Positions 27,301 to 35,477 of a DNA stretch of 64,000 nucleotides are shown here, in pieces. The translations under genes and the position numbers were made by a program. The stretch is taken from NCBI GenBank assembly GCA_964534995.1, contig CAZHSC010000006.1:10637-74636 (forward strand), in the 5' to 3' direction. The notes beneath the pieces are model-generated. The model saw nothing but the letters and a program-made list of their open reading frames with translations. It was not told the DNA's origin and made no database searches. This DNA is from JAJTFW01 sp964534995. Lineage in GTDB: Bacteria; Bacteroidota; Bacteroidia; AKYH767-A; OLB10. Numbering within the stretch: position 1 is the stretch's first letter; the number at the start of each line of letters is the position of its first letter.

Positions 27301-29860
27301 CGCTCGTTGTGAAAGTAAATGCGCTGAGCGGCTCCACCACTGTGAGATAGGCATTGGCAGTATACGTTAGCGAACATGTATTTTGTATCGCCGTTAAGGT
27401 TATAGTGTATACACCTGACTGAAGATAGGTATGCACCGGATCATTGTTGGTGGAGGTGTTTCCGTCGCCAAAATCCCAGATATAAGAAGACGCATGTTGG
27501 GAAGTGTTTTGAAAGGCAACGGGAGCGTTGATACAGCTGATAGTGCCCGCCGTAAATGCGGGAGATGGATTGTTCACCACTACCGGTAACGCGAGTTGGA
27601 AGGTGTCCAGGCATCCCAGTGTATCGGTGGTAATCACTTCCACCTGATAGGAACCCGTTGCAGGGTAGGTATAGGAGGGCTGGAGTTGCGCTGAACCGTT
27701 TCCGTCTCCGAAATTCCACAAGGCATTGGTAAATGCCAGTGAATCGATGAGTCCAAATTGTATGGTATTGCCCAGGCAGATATCCTGACTACTGGCAGTG
27801 ACCGGATTGGCGTGACCAAGTGTGATGGTGGTGTTGATGGTACTGAGGCAGCCTTCACCAATAGTCATATTTAATACGACAGTGTAGGTGCCACCTTGCT
27901 GGTAAGTATGTGTCGGACTCGGAAGAGTGGATGTGGTTCCGTCACCGAAATCCCAGTTGTAAGAGGTGATGTTTGCCGTTTGTGTGGAAAAAGTAAGTGT
28001 ATAGGGCTTACATGGATTGTTGAAAGTGAAATCAACGGGTTTTGGTTCATGGGGAATCACCTTAACAATGGCATAGGGATTAAAAGTCTGACTGCAGCCT
28101 CCCGGCATGGATGTCTGAAGCGTTACCGTATAAATGCCCGGAACAGGATATAGTGTACTTGGCGATTGTGAATTTGAACCGCTGCCATTGCCAAAGTTCC
28201 AGGTCCATGCATTGCTTCCGGTAGTCGGATCCGTAAAAGCAATGGGATTGTCCTGACACACCAGCAGGGTATCCGGAACGGTATAGGCAATCTGTCCGCT
28301 GATTACGCTGACATAACTGGCTTTATAAACGGTGTCCTTGCAACCGAATGAATTGGTTACGATCAGGTATACGGTGTAATTCCCGATGGCATTATACGTA
28401 TGGCTGGGATGTTGCAGGGTGGATGTGCTTCCGTCGCCAAAATTCCAGAAAAAGCTGTTTACATTAACCGCGTTTCCGGTATGTGTAAACTGAACAGTCA
28501 TTCCCGGGCAACCTATCAGCGGTGTACCTGTAAAATAGGCCCTGGGAGCGAATGACTTTATGAGTTGAGGCCTTGTAAGAAAGGTCCGGCAACCGTTTGC
28601 GGAGGTAGCTGTAAGTGTTACGCTGAAGAAACCGCCATTGTTGTAAGTGGTAGTTGGATTGGTTAAAACTGATGAGTCACCGTTGCCGAATTTCCACTCA
28701 TAGCTTGCCGCTCCGGTAGTGAGGTTGATAAACTGTGCCGTAAAGGGAACACAGCCACTGTCCTGGAGTACTGTAAAATTTACAGTGGGCATGGCATCAA
28801 CCACAACGAGGCCGGGATAGCTTACGGAACCATTGCAACCGCTGGTGGTGGTAACAGTAAGCGTTATCGTATAAGTTCCCGGGTTTGTATAGGTATGCTG
28901 GGGGTTGTCGGTATTGGATGTGGTTCCATCACCAAAGTCCCAGCTCCAGGTTACTGCATCCGGAACCGTACAGTCAAATTGAATGCTGAGTGGTCCGCAG
29001 CCTGCGCTGTCATTCATGGTAAAGGACGGAACCAGGCTGTTACCAATAGTGATGTTGTTGGAAGTATAAGCCGTGTCGCTGCAACCGTTGGCAGAAGTAA
29101 CCACCAGCCTCACCGGATAGTTACCGGCCGCCGCGTATTGATGCGACGGATTCTGAAGGGAAGAACCGGTTCCGTCGCCGAAATCCCAGCTCCATGTACT
29201 GATATTGTTGCTGCCGGAACTGAATTGAAACAGGGTGCTGACATCACATGCGGAAGTCTGGTTGACGCTGATCTGCGCCTGAGGGGCAGGATGGATGGTG
29301 ATGTACCCGTTTTTAATGGCAATGTCCTGACATCCGAAAATGTTGGTTGCAATCAGTTTTACATTATAGTTCCCGCTGCTGGTGTAGATGTGCGAAGGAT
29401 GTGTTGCGTTAGAAGAACTGCCATCGCCAAAATCCCAGATATAGGTATTACCACCGGATGTAAGATTGGTAAAAATAATGGAAGAATTGTCCTCGCAGGC
29501 GCTCAGTTGTGAAGCGCTGAAATCGGCAACGGGGTCGCCAAGTATGGTTACGGTCTGGGTAGCCGTATCCTTTTGTCCGGTTGCAGAAGTGGCAACCAGC
29601 ATCACCGTATAGGTTCCTGCATTAATGTAGGAAGTGGAAGGATTGGGTAAGGAAGAAATATTTCCGTTACCAAGACTCCACTGATAAGTGATGGCACCCG
29701 TTGAAGTGTTGGTGAAATTGACAAGTAACGGTGCGCAACCGCTGTCCTGACTGCTGATAAACGAAGCTACGGGCACCTGGGCCCGTAGATAAGTGGTAGC
29801 TGTAAGCAGGAACAGCAGGCTCAGATATTTTGCGGATACCCTATACGCTGTTCTTTTCAT
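24344..29860 (-). CDS. Giant secreted PKD-repeat protein, C-terminus apparently lost
   Basis: 1838 residues. Signal peptide at 1-27 (TTYLRAQ), then 18 tandem PKD-like domains of about 82 residues (to about residue 1490), most with a W-x-F/L-G-D/N-G core and a H-x-Y/T-Y-x-x-x-G-x-Y tail. Nearly all carry two cysteines, one near the start (SGC) and one near the end (NGC or FGC). Three fibronectin III-like domains follow, each with a RLYR or RIYR strand, then a fourth that stops about 52 residues in, before its last strands. No type IX secretion C-terminal domain follows, nor is one encoded in the other two minus-strand frames before the kinase gene. Such proteins are normally surface adhesins. 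Co-directional with the small gene 38 bases upstream. Confidence 0.85.
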   Translation of the reverse strand: MKRTAYRVSAKYLSLLFLLTATTYLRAQVPVASFISSQDSGCAPLLVNFTNTSTGAITYQWSLGNGNISSLPNPSTSYINAGTYTVMLVATSATGQKDTATQTVTILGDPVADFSASQLSACEDNSSIIFTNLTSGGNTYIWDFGDGSSSNATHPSHIYTSSGNYNVKLIATNIFGCQDIAIKNGYITIHPAPQAQISVNQTSACDVSTLFQFSSGSNNISTWSWDFGDGTGSSLQNPSHQYAAAGNYPVRLVVTSANGCSDTAYTSNNITIGNSLVPSFTMNDSAGCGPLSIQFDCTVPDAVTWSWDFGDGTTSNTDNPQHTYTNPGTYTITLTVTTTSGCNGSVSYPGLVVVDAMPTVNFTVLQDSGCVPFTAQFINLTTGAASYEWKFGNGDSSVLTNPTTTYNNGGFFSVTLTATSANGCRTFLTRPQLIKSFAPRAYFTGTPLIGCPGMTVQFTHTGNAVNVNSFFWNFGDGSTSTLQHPSHTYNAIGNYTVYLIVTNSFGCKDTVYKASYVSVISGQIAYTVPDTLLVCQDNPIAFTDPTTGSNAWTWNFGNGSGSNSQSPSTLYPVPGIYTVTLQTSMPGGCSQTFNPYAIVKVIPHEPKPVDFTFNNPCKPYTLTFSTQTANITSYNWDFGDGTTSTLPSPTHTYQQGGTYTVVLNMTIGEGCLSTINTTITLGHANPVTASSQDICLGNTIQFGLIDSLAFTNALWNFGDGNGSAQLQPSYTYPATGSYQVEVITTDTLGCLDTFQLALPVVVNNPSPAFTAGTISCINAPVAFQNTSQHASSYIWDFGDGNTSTNNDPVHTYLQSGVYTITLTAIQNTCSLTYTANAYLTVVEPLSAFTFTTSGQCMPVTVQFTDLSPNAAQWQWYFGNGDSSTLQHPVYTYYTDPTDSIQLIMTDIYGCTDTSYQAPFPYYAAGATVDDANGCIPHAVNFTDLSNGAIAWNWDFGDGSVSTAQNPSHLYSTNGHYTVTLIAAFPGGCLDTIVYPDMVIVSTPDADFYSPSLAGCSPTQISFVNTTSDATQFSWSFGDGGVSSHINPQHIYYIPGTYTVTLIATNSFGCSDTMIRQDYITIPGTYTKFEISTLSGCQGQGVQFTDSSINAHSWNWDFGDGAIDSTQNPTHVYQDTGTYTITLITVDSIGCASSYIYPLPLRIHPKPIAAATVSDSSGCSSFTTSFINLSQGAVSYSWSLGDGNSSQVSDPTHTYLSGGQYYPELIATTDFGCKDTFQFNTGIEVLQTPMAAITSSDTTGCEPANLTFTSNSSLVQQPNYLWTADNGTSGTDSIFQPLFTNDTTYRITLVITNSNGCPDTAYTSVVIHPSPTASASADILSGCNPLQVQFTNLSSGASSFQWQLGNGSTSQNPDPLHTYTTPGMYIPVLVAVNNFGCTDTFTFAPGITSLTTPFASFSSDTTYSCFGGTIQFINLSTDTIAPQYFWDFGFTNDTQENPALLCNSSGTFNVSLTVTNSNGCSDTATQLQYIDIADTLPPAQCPIASASVINDEQVEITWFNSPETDIAAYRLYRYNPALGGWDLVYTDNTPYTSATMSTSSYTDTGLVTKSNTYTYKIQAYDKCGYALSLDSSTAHTTINLNAAANGTDILLNWTAYQGCHFNEYRLYRRERPSGTSQLIASLPSTTLNYTDSSIICPFEYEYRIEAVDLCGNPFQAWSDTSDAWPENIFENQQSLIVRSTVVDNLNILTEWTAPLIHPERVLEYRIYRSTDSITWTHITTEPAAVHSYIDNDASVQQTSYSYKVVVVNDCQIHGLESNIGKNILLEGFWKNHRTFLTWSPYEKWNTGVENYVIEFLSPQGIWTPVRSLDGNSTSIEIED

Positions 29861-29898
29861 AGATGGTAAACAAAGGCGCTGCAGTAAACCGCATGACC

Positions 29899-30477
29899 TT
29901 ATTTGTTTTCTTCTTCGCCCTGGGCGTAATTTTCGAAATTGGAAGCCTGATTGATCACTGAACTTACCGAACTGTAAAGCTGCGTACCTTCCTTGGTAAT
30001 TTTCTTAACCCGGTAGTATGCGAAACCCGCAGGGGGCGTTTTGTCAATCCATGAATAGTAGAGTTCTATTTCTGAACCAATACCCTCTTTAACTCCTACT
30101 GATTGGAATTCCTGTCCGTTACCGGAACGTTCAATAACATACACACAGTCTTCAGTTTCGTATTTGGAAGTCCAGCTCACGAATACCTTACCACTGTTAT
30201 ACACCGTAGCATAATTGTGGATGTTTACTCCATCGGTGTTTGCGCTTAACGGAGATACCTGCTGTATGGGCTGTGTGGTTTGTGCCATACTGCTGCCCGC
30301 TGCAGCCATGAGTAAGAGGAATACGATCGTCTCCACGAGGAAGAGGAATTTGAATGCAGACCCCTGCTGCTCATCGCGGTTGAAATAGCGTTTAGGTTTT
30401 GAATACATCAGCATCCTGTTTTCGCGGATGATTTTGTAGAAATCTTCGGTGTGTGCCTGGTTATTCATATTCAACAT
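29899..30477 (-). CDS. Small protein with long N-terminal leader and fibronectin-like domain
   Basis: 192 residues, not recognised by name. About 40 mostly polar residues (KPKRYFNRDEQQG) precede a hydrophobic segment at about 43-66 ending GSSMAQT, which looks like an extended signal peptide or a membrane anchor. The rest resembles one fibronectin III-type domain: KVFVSWTSKYETEDCVYVIERS, FQSVG, and FAYYRVKKI. Internal ATGs around residues 22-24 could be the true start and would shorten the leader. It lies 38 bases upstream of the PKD giant on the same strand, so the two are probably one operon and may act together at the surface (inference). Confidence 0.65.
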   Translation of the reverse strand: MLNMNNQAHTEDFYKIIRENRMLMYSKPKRYFNRDEQQGSAFKFLFLVETIVFLLLMAAAGSSMAQTTQPIQQVSPLSANTDGVNIHNYATVYNSGKVFVSWTSKYETEDCVYVIERSGNGQEFQSVGVKEGIGSEIELYYSWIDKTPPAGFAYYRVKKITKEGTQLYSSVSSVINQASNFENYAQGEEENK

Positions 30478-30537
30478 TTTTATGTCATTGACAAGTTACG
30501 GGCATATATACGCAGGATACATGCTTAAAGGTTACAT

Positions 30538-30568
30538 ACCTTCCTTTTGTAAGGTTTTTCGTTTTTTT
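30538..30568 (+). terminator. Weak terminator-like hairpin in a divergent intergenic region
   Basis: ACCTT and AAGGT form a 5-bp stem over 8 bases, followed by TTTTCGTTTTTTT on the plus strand. A second AAGGT at 30528-30532 could pair with the same ACCTT and exclude the first hairpin. It lies 204 bases ahead of the 485-residue gene and 60 bases outside the minus-strand gene start. Short stem, so weak. Confidence 0.25.
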
Positions 30569-30771
30569 ATCCGTTTTTCGTCCGGGTAGAAGTTTCAAAA
30601 TATTTGGTGTGCGGAAATGATGAAAGCATCCCCCGCGGCCTGATTACGAAGGATGGCGGATATTGTTTCAATGTACCCCTTTAGCCTTATAAAAATGGAT
30701 TAGGAAACCTTGTGAGTGTATATCCGTATTAACCGGCATAAACTGTAATTTCTAATTAAGCACCCTATACA

Positions 30772-32229
30772 ATGGAAATCTTAAGTAAAACAATCAAGAA
30801 ACTGACCGAGGACGAATATCAGCAGCTGCTGCAGGAAGTGTCGGGGAAAAAGAAGAACAAGCCTTTTATGGTTCTTGAAACTACCCGTCACAGGGAAGTG
30901 GAGGATAGTGAAATGATGGAGATCCTGCAGGTGAATCCAAGCGCCTATTACACGCTGAAATCACGTCTGAATTCCAAGATAGCTTCTATTCTCAGTAAGA
31001 AGGTGCAGAATCCGATTCAGGCGCTGATGGACGAAGTGTCGCGCGTACCCGCGCATCTTTTTGGCAATAACAGGGAATTTTCGGTACGCGCCCTCCGTGA
31101 ACTGGAAAAGCAACTGATAGAGTATGACCTGAACGCGGAACTGATACTGGTTTACAAAACGCTTTCACAATTGCATCTGTATTCGGAGGAATATGATTTT
31201 TATGAAAACAAATTCAATAAGCATGTTGCTTTTTCACTTGCGGTTTCAAAAGCTGAAAACCTCTTTTTCCGCCTGATAAAGAAACTGGGTATCTATCAGC
31301 TCAACGGGCAGGAGTCTGATCTGGAAGAGGTGATTATGATGAAACGTGAGTTGAGTAATATTTGTGAACTCTACGATTCGCATCGCTTGTATGTGCTGTA
31401 TAATATTGCAAGGATTTATTATTTGTGCAATGTCCCTCATAAGCTGGATGGCTTAAAAGCCCGCGAAATAGAAGTGGAAGCGGTGCTGCAGCGCATGACG
31501 AAAATTTTTGAAGACTACCCCATGGATACATTTTATCAGAATATAAAGTGTATTACTGATATGCTGTACTTTGAATATTATGTACGAACAGGGAATATGG
31601 TAAGGGCCGATCACTATATACAGAAAATTCATCAGCAGCTTCCTGAAATGACGGAAAAGCACATGATGAACTTCTTCGTCATTCAGTTCCTGCGTTCCAA
31701 AGTAGTGAAGTACCAGACTGATGGTAACCTTGATCACCTTCAGCATTACGCGGATAAACTGGAGAAGTATTGTGATTTCAGTCAGGAGGAAGTGTACCAC
31801 TTCATCTGCGTGAAAAGGTATCTGGCCATTGTTCGCTTTTATCAGCGCGATTTCCAGGGTGCAGCAAAGAAAATCAATGAACTAAGGAATCAGATGTCAT
31901 TGAAACAGCATCTGTATACCGATATCGACTCAAAACTTTTCCAGGCTTTGCAGTATTGTATCATGGGTGACGACAGCCTGTGCATGCAGATTATCTCCAG
32001 CCTTAAGCGCCAGATACGTGAACAGGATGCCGAATATGAATCGGCACGCTACCTGATGAAATTGTTGAAAACAGCGCTGAAGCCTGCCGATTACCGCCGC
32101 AAAGTGAAAAAAATTGGTGAGATGTGGACTGAGTTTGAGTCCATAAATAAAGGAAGCCTCCCGGTGATCAATTACGTTAAGGTAGATGAAAATGTTATCA
32201 GGAAAATGAGCAATCCGATAAAGGAATAA
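30772..32229 (+). CDS. Unrecognised all-helical (TPR-like) cytoplasmic protein
   Basis: 485 residues, no signal peptide or membrane span, and no family I can name. Almost entirely predicted helix. Repeating aromatic-rich helical pairs are typical of degenerate tetratricopeptide arrays: ELILVYKTLSQLHLYSEEYDFY, LYVLYNIARIYYL, DMLYFEYYVRTGNMVRADHYI, and YLAIVRFYQRDFQGAAKKI. An N-terminal 90 residues (LTEDEYQQLLQEV, YYTLKSRLNSKIASILSKK) look like a separate small domain; LKSRLNSKI could be a helix-turn-helix edge but this is speculative. Ends at a strong bidirectional terminator. Function unknown. Confidence 0.75.
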   Translation: MEILSKTIKKLTEDEYQQLLQEVSGKKKNKPFMVLETTRHREVEDSEMMEILQVNPSAYYTLKSRLNSKIASILSKKVQNPIQALMDEVSRVPAHLFGNNREFSVRALRELEKQLIEYDLNAELILVYKTLSQLHLYSEEYDFYENKFNKHVAFSLAVSKAENLFFRLIKKLGIYQLNGQESDLEEVIMMKRELSNICELYDSHRLYVLYNIARIYYLCNVPHKLDGLKAREIEVEAVLQRMTKIFEDYPMDTFYQNIKCITDMLYFEYYVRTGNMVRADHYIQKIHQQLPEMTEKHMMNFFVIQFLRSKVVKYQTDGNLDHLQHYADKLEKYCDFSQEEVYHFICVKRYLAIVRFYQRDFQGAAKKINELRNQMSLKQHLYTDIDSKLFQALQYCIMGDDSLCMQIISSLKRQIREQDAEYESARYLMKLLKTALKPADYRRKVKKIGEMWTEFESINKGSLPVINYVKVDENVIRKMSNPIKE

Positions 32230-32248
32230 TCTTAACCAAAAACTTTAA

Positions 32249-32279
32249 AAAGAAGCTGCCTGTATAAGGTGGCTTCTTT
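32249..32279. terminator. Bidirectional terminator between convergent genes
   Basis: A 12-bp stem (AAAGAAGCTGCC with GGTGGCTTCTTT, two G-T pairs) over a 7-base loop. T-runs follow on both strands (TTTTTTTT on plus, TTAAAGTTTTT on minus). It lies between the end of the 485-residue gene and the end of the response regulator. Confidence 0.75.
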
Positions 32280-32282
32280 TTT

Positions 32283-32678
32283 TTAAAAAATAATGGCGTT
32301 GAGGTATTTTTCGCTGAGTGGCTTGTTAACGTATTTAAATACGTGGGCATTGGTGGAAGCCCGGTTAATATCATCATGTGATATGGAGGAGGAAAGTACC
32401 ACAATTTTTGAAATACCCTTTAGTTCGTCAGAGAGGTTTTCAAAATCATTCAGGAATTCAAAACCATCTTTAACCGGCATATTCAAATCAAGAAAAATAA
32501 TTTCAGGATAATCTGCGGCCTGGTTCAGGCCCCGGAGGTAATCAAGAGCAGCGTCGGCCGAATTTTTAACAATTACCTCTTTCGCAAAATGACTGGAGGT
32601 AATCATCCTTTCATTGATGAAGTTGTCGATCTCGTTGTCGTCGATCAGCAGGACCTTACGAAAGCGAGTTGGTTTCAT
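32283..32678 (-). CDS. Single-domain response regulator
   Basis: CheY-like receiver of 131 residues with no output domain. Acidic pair Asp13/Asp14 (LLIDDNEID), phosphoacceptor Asp64 in IIFLDLNMPVKDG, Ser at about 96 in VVLSSS, and Lys119 in YVNKPL. The ATG at 32678 (MKPTRFRKVLL) fits the receiver start; the longer frame to 32735 would read back into the tRNA gene. It starts only 25 bases after the 3' end of tRNA-Phe on the same strand, with no promoter evident between, so it may be on the tRNA transcript. No kinase is adjacent. Confidence 0.9.
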   Translation of the reverse strand: MKPTRFRKVLLIDDNEIDNFINERMITSSHFAKEVIVKNSADAALDYLRGLNQAADYPEIIFLDLNMPVKDGFEFLNDFENLSDELKGISKIVVLSSSISHDDINRASTNAHVFKYVNKPLSEKYLNAIIF

Positions 32679-32703
32679 CGAATCAATTGAGTTTAAAATT
32701 TTG

Positions 32704-32776
32704 TGGTGATGGACGGAATCGAACCGCCGACACAAGGATTTTCAGTCCTTTGCTCTACCAACTGAGCTACATCACC
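32704..32776 (-). tRNA. tRNA-Phe (GAA)
   Basis: Cloverleaf on the minus strand: acceptor GGTGATG with CATCACC (7 bp), D-stem GCTC/GAGC with AGTTGGTA loop, anticodon stem AAGGA/TCCTT around CTGAAAA (anticodon GAA), and T-arm GGCGG-TTCGATT-CCGTC. Discriminator A at 32704; the CCA end is not encoded (CAA follows). Confidence 0.97.
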
Positions 32777-32790
32777 GGTGTTAGGGCTCG

Positions 32791-32819
32791 CAAAAGTAAG
32801 ATATTTTTAGGAAAAACAA
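32791..32819 (-). promoter_or_regulatory. Promoter of tRNA-Phe
   Basis: On the minus strand TTG (32817-32819), 18 bases, then TACTTTTG (32791-32798), a full TAnnTTTG match, placing the transcript start a few bases ahead of the tRNA. One of the best promoter candidates here. Confidence 0.55.
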
Positions 32820-32909
32820 GCGTCATAAGGAAAGCCTTGATTTTCATCCGAAAGAAATTACAGATCAATTAAATAGATTTTAAAATCGAATTAATCCTAA
32901 TATTGCTTT

Positions 32910-33635
32910 GTGAATCTTGTGCTTGATATCGGCAATACAGCCGTTAAATACGCCCTCTTTGAAGGCAACCGGATTATGCTGAACGGCATAGTGAATGGCA
33001 ATGATGTTAACGGGATACTTTCTGATGTAAACAGATATACTGTTCAAAAGGCTATTATTTCTGCCGTCAGTGCTTTACCAAAGGATCTGGATATGCTATT
33101 GCAAAAGGCGGGCAGCTATTTCTTCTTTGATGAAAATACGCCGGTACCCATTCGCAACGCCTACGAAACCCCGGCCACACTGGGTCGCGACAGGCTTGCA
33201 AATGCCTGTGCCGCCCATGAAATTTTTCCCGATTCCGATGTGCTTGTAATTGATGCCGGCACCTGCCTCAAGTTTGATGTGCTGACGGCAAATGGTGTTT
33301 ACCTGGGAGGAGCTATATCACCGGGCCTGATGATGAGGTTTCAGGCCCTGCATCATTATACGGAAAACCTGCCCCTGCTGCAACCAGTCACATCGCCCGG
33401 ATTGACCGGTTCGTCCACCCAGGCTTCTATTCAGTCGGGTGTGGTAAATGGCATGATCGCCGAAATAGAAGGTGTTGTCCGGCAATACCAGGTTCTTTAC
33501 CCGCGTTTGGAACTGGTAATAACAGGGGGAGATGCAGCTTTCTTTTTAAATCATCTTAAATCCCGCATCTTTGCTGACCCTTTATTAACGCTAAAAGGCC
33601 TACATACCATTCTATTGTTTCAAGCCCATGAGTAA
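32910..33635 (+). CDS. coaX: Type III pantothenate kinase
   Basis: 241-residue CoaX kinase that phosphorylates pantothenate, the first step of coenzyme A synthesis. ASKHA-fold motifs: DIGNT at 6-10 (phosphate 1), the pantothenate loop TLGRDRLANACAA, and DAGTCLKFD (phosphate 2), then GAISPG. The start is GTG at 32910. Its stop overlaps the next gene by 8 bases. Coenzyme A made here also serves the oxidoreductase encoded at 11-14 kb. First gene of coaX - outer-membrane protein - lptC - small membrane protein. Confidence 0.93.
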   Translation: MNLVLDIGNTAVKYALFEGNRIMLNGIVNGNDVNGILSDVNRYTVQKAIISAVSALPKDLDMLLQKAGSYFFFDENTPVPIRNAYETPATLGRDRLANACAAHEIFPDSDVLVIDAGTCLKFDVLTANGVYLGGAISPGLMMRFQALHHYTENLPLLQPVTSPGLTGSSTQASIQSGVVNGMIAEIEGVVRQYQVLYPRLELVITGGDAAFFLNHLKSRIFADPLLTLKGLHTILLFQAHE

Positions 33636-34899
33636 ATTCAGTAAATTGATTATCAGTTCTCTGTTGCTGTTTTCCTTTCTGCAGTCACAGGCCCAGACAA
33701 GCACCGTTTCCCCTTATTCACGTTTTGGTCCCGGTGAATTGTTGTTTACCGGATTTGCCCATCAGCGGGGTATGGGCGGTACTTCGCTGGCAGAAAGTTA
33801 TATAGGGAGACTGAATTTTTCAAACCCGGCCAGTTATGCATACGATTCATTAATGGTCTTCGAATTTGGAATTAGTGGCGAAAGGGTATGGCTCAAACAG
33901 GAGGATGCGGAAAGTAAAAAGTATAATGCAAAACTGGAGTACCTGGTTATAGGTTTCCCGCTGTTAAAGAATAAAATAGGCCTGGCATTTGGTATGATAC
34001 CCTATAGTGGTATCGGATATTCTATACAAACATCCAGTCCGCTCGATTCGGGAAATACCTTGTATACAACCTATGAAGGAACGGGTGGCTATAACCGTTA
34101 TTTTTTAGGTACCGGAATAAAAGTAACTAAATCACTGTCTCTGGGAGTAAATGCTTCTTACCTGTATGGCTCCACGGAGCAAATGAGAATTGTTGAGTTT
34201 TCCGACCCCGATTTTATGGGGACAAGGGTGCTGGATAATACCACTATCGGTGATGTGCTGCTGGATTTCGGTCTGCTATGGAAGTTAAAGCTTTCTGATA
34301 AGTACAGCCTTTCCTTCGGGGCCAATGCTTCTCTTGCCAGAGAAATGAAAGCCAAACGCTCCTATCTCTGGGAAAACTTCAGGGTGAATTCGGTTGGAAG
34401 TCAGTTTTCAAGAGATACGGTACAGTATATCGAAGATGAAAAAGGGGAAGTATTGCTTCCAATGATGGCCGGTGCGGGCGTCCAACTGGCCAGAGGAGAT
34501 AAATGGTTGCTGCAGTCTGACTTCCGTTATCAGGAATGGAGCGGCTACGAATCGTTTAAAGGGAAAGACAGTCTGCAAAACAGCATGCGATTTTCCTTAG
34601 GTGGACAGTTCATCCTTGATCCGAAAGGAACCCGGTTTATAGATAGACTCAATTTCAGAGCCGGTTTGTTTTATGAACACTCCTATTTGCAATTGAGAAG
34701 TAATAGTATTGAAGATAAAGGGATTAGCCTGGGTATTGGACTTCCATTGCGAAAAGCTTATCAATCCATGATAAATATTGCCCTGGAAGCCGGCCAGCGT
34801 GGCACAACCGAAAGCAACCTGATCAGAGAGCGTTATGTACGAGCTGTTATCGGTATTACTTTTAATGAAAACTGGTTCCAAAAAAGAAGGTTTGAATAA
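33628..34899 (+). CDS. Conserved outer-membrane beta-barrel protein
   Basis: 423 residues: signal peptide (cleavage after LQSQAQ), then a barrel. The N-terminal SPYSRFGPGEL...RGMGG...NFSNPASYA pattern is the conserved start of a Bacteroidota outer-membrane family distantly like FadL. Many alternating strands follow (GLAFGMIPYSGIGYSI, SLSLGVNASYLYG). Its position between coaX and lptC is a common arrangement in the phylum as I recall it. It overlaps coaX by 8 bases. Substrate unknown; a transport role is inference. Confidence 0.8.
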   Translation: MSKFSKLIISSLLLFSFLQSQAQTSTVSPYSRFGPGELLFTGFAHQRGMGGTSLAESYIGRLNFSNPASYAYDSLMVFEFGISGERVWLKQEDAESKKYNAKLEYLVIGFPLLKNKIGLAFGMIPYSGIGYSIQTSSPLDSGNTLYTTYEGTGGYNRYFLGTGIKVTKSLSLGVNASYLYGSTEQMRIVEFSDPDFMGTRVLDNTTIGDVLLDFGLLWKLKLSDKYSLSFGANASLAREMKAKRSYLWENFRVNSVGSQFSRDTVQYIEDEKGEVLLPMMAGAGVQLARGDKWLLQSDFRYQEWSGYESFKGKDSLQNSMRFSLGGQFILDPKGTRFIDRLNFRAGLFYEHSYLQLRSNSIEDKGISLGIGLPLRKAYQSMINIALEAGQRGTTESNLIRERYVRAVIGITFNENWFQKRRFE

Positions 34900-34936
34900 T
34901 TGTCATCAACATAGGGCCCTGAGCTTTTTACTGAGC

Positions 34937-35476
34937 ATGAAATATGCATTTCTTTTTTTAGTAGCTTTAGCTTGTATTTTCAGTGCTTGCGAAAATGATC
35001 AGTCAGAAATAAAAAGAGTCACCGAGCGAACCAACGAACCGGTGGAACATATCAAAGGCCTGGAAACCCTGTACAGTGATTCAGGTCTGGTGAGAGTAAG
35101 GGTGAGGGCTGCTGAATTAAAAAAACTCACTTCTCCCACCAATATTACCGAAATGCCGCTGGGGATTCATATCGAGTTTTTTGATACGGAAATGAAGGTG
35201 GAATCCGAATTAAAGGCGAAGTACGCCGTACATTATGAGAATGAAAGAATATGGGAGGCAAAAAAGGATGTGGTTGTTGTAAATAAGAAGGGAGAAATGC
35301 TGAATACCGAATTGTTGATATGGAATGAGAGAAGTGAAAAGTTAACCAGCGATCAGCACGTAAAGATCTCCACCAAAGATGAAATTATTTACGGCAATGG
35401 TTTTGAAGCCAATCAGGATTTCAGTGTTTATAAAATCTTCAATGTAAGAGGCCGCATTAACCTTAAAAAACAGTGA
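34937..35476 (+). CDS. lptC: LPS export protein LptC (lipoprotein form)
   Basis: 180 residues. It carries lipopolysaccharide from the inner-membrane LptBFG extractor to LptA. N-terminal hydrophobic segment with a lipobox-like FSAC (Cys18). The body is the LptC fold: SGLVRVRVRAAEL, ITEMPLGIHIEFFD, LKAKYAVHYENERIWEAK, and KLTSDQHVKIST. In Bacteroidota LptC is commonly a lipoprotein rather than a single-span protein. I start at 34937, because the upstream extension is the end of the previous gene in another frame. One base separates it from the small membrane protein. Confidence 0.82.
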   Translation: MKYAFLFLVALACIFSACENDQSEIKRVTERTNEPVEHIKGLETLYSDSGLVRVRVRAAELKKLTSPTNITEMPLGIHIEFFDTEMKVESELKAKYAVHYENERIWEAKKDVVVVNKKGEMLNTELLIWNERSEKLTSDQHVKISTKDEIIYGNGFEANQDFSVYKIFNVRGRINLKKQ

Positions 35477-35477
35477 A

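Noticed and set aside
28895..29512. 205-codon plus-strand ORF opposite the PKD gene
   Set aside because: Antisense shadow caused by the repetitive composition of the PKD repeats; several similar ones occur along that gene.
32704..32776. tRNA-Phe as an integration site
   Set aside because: No integrase, no repeated tRNA 3' end, and only a core-type regulator beside it.
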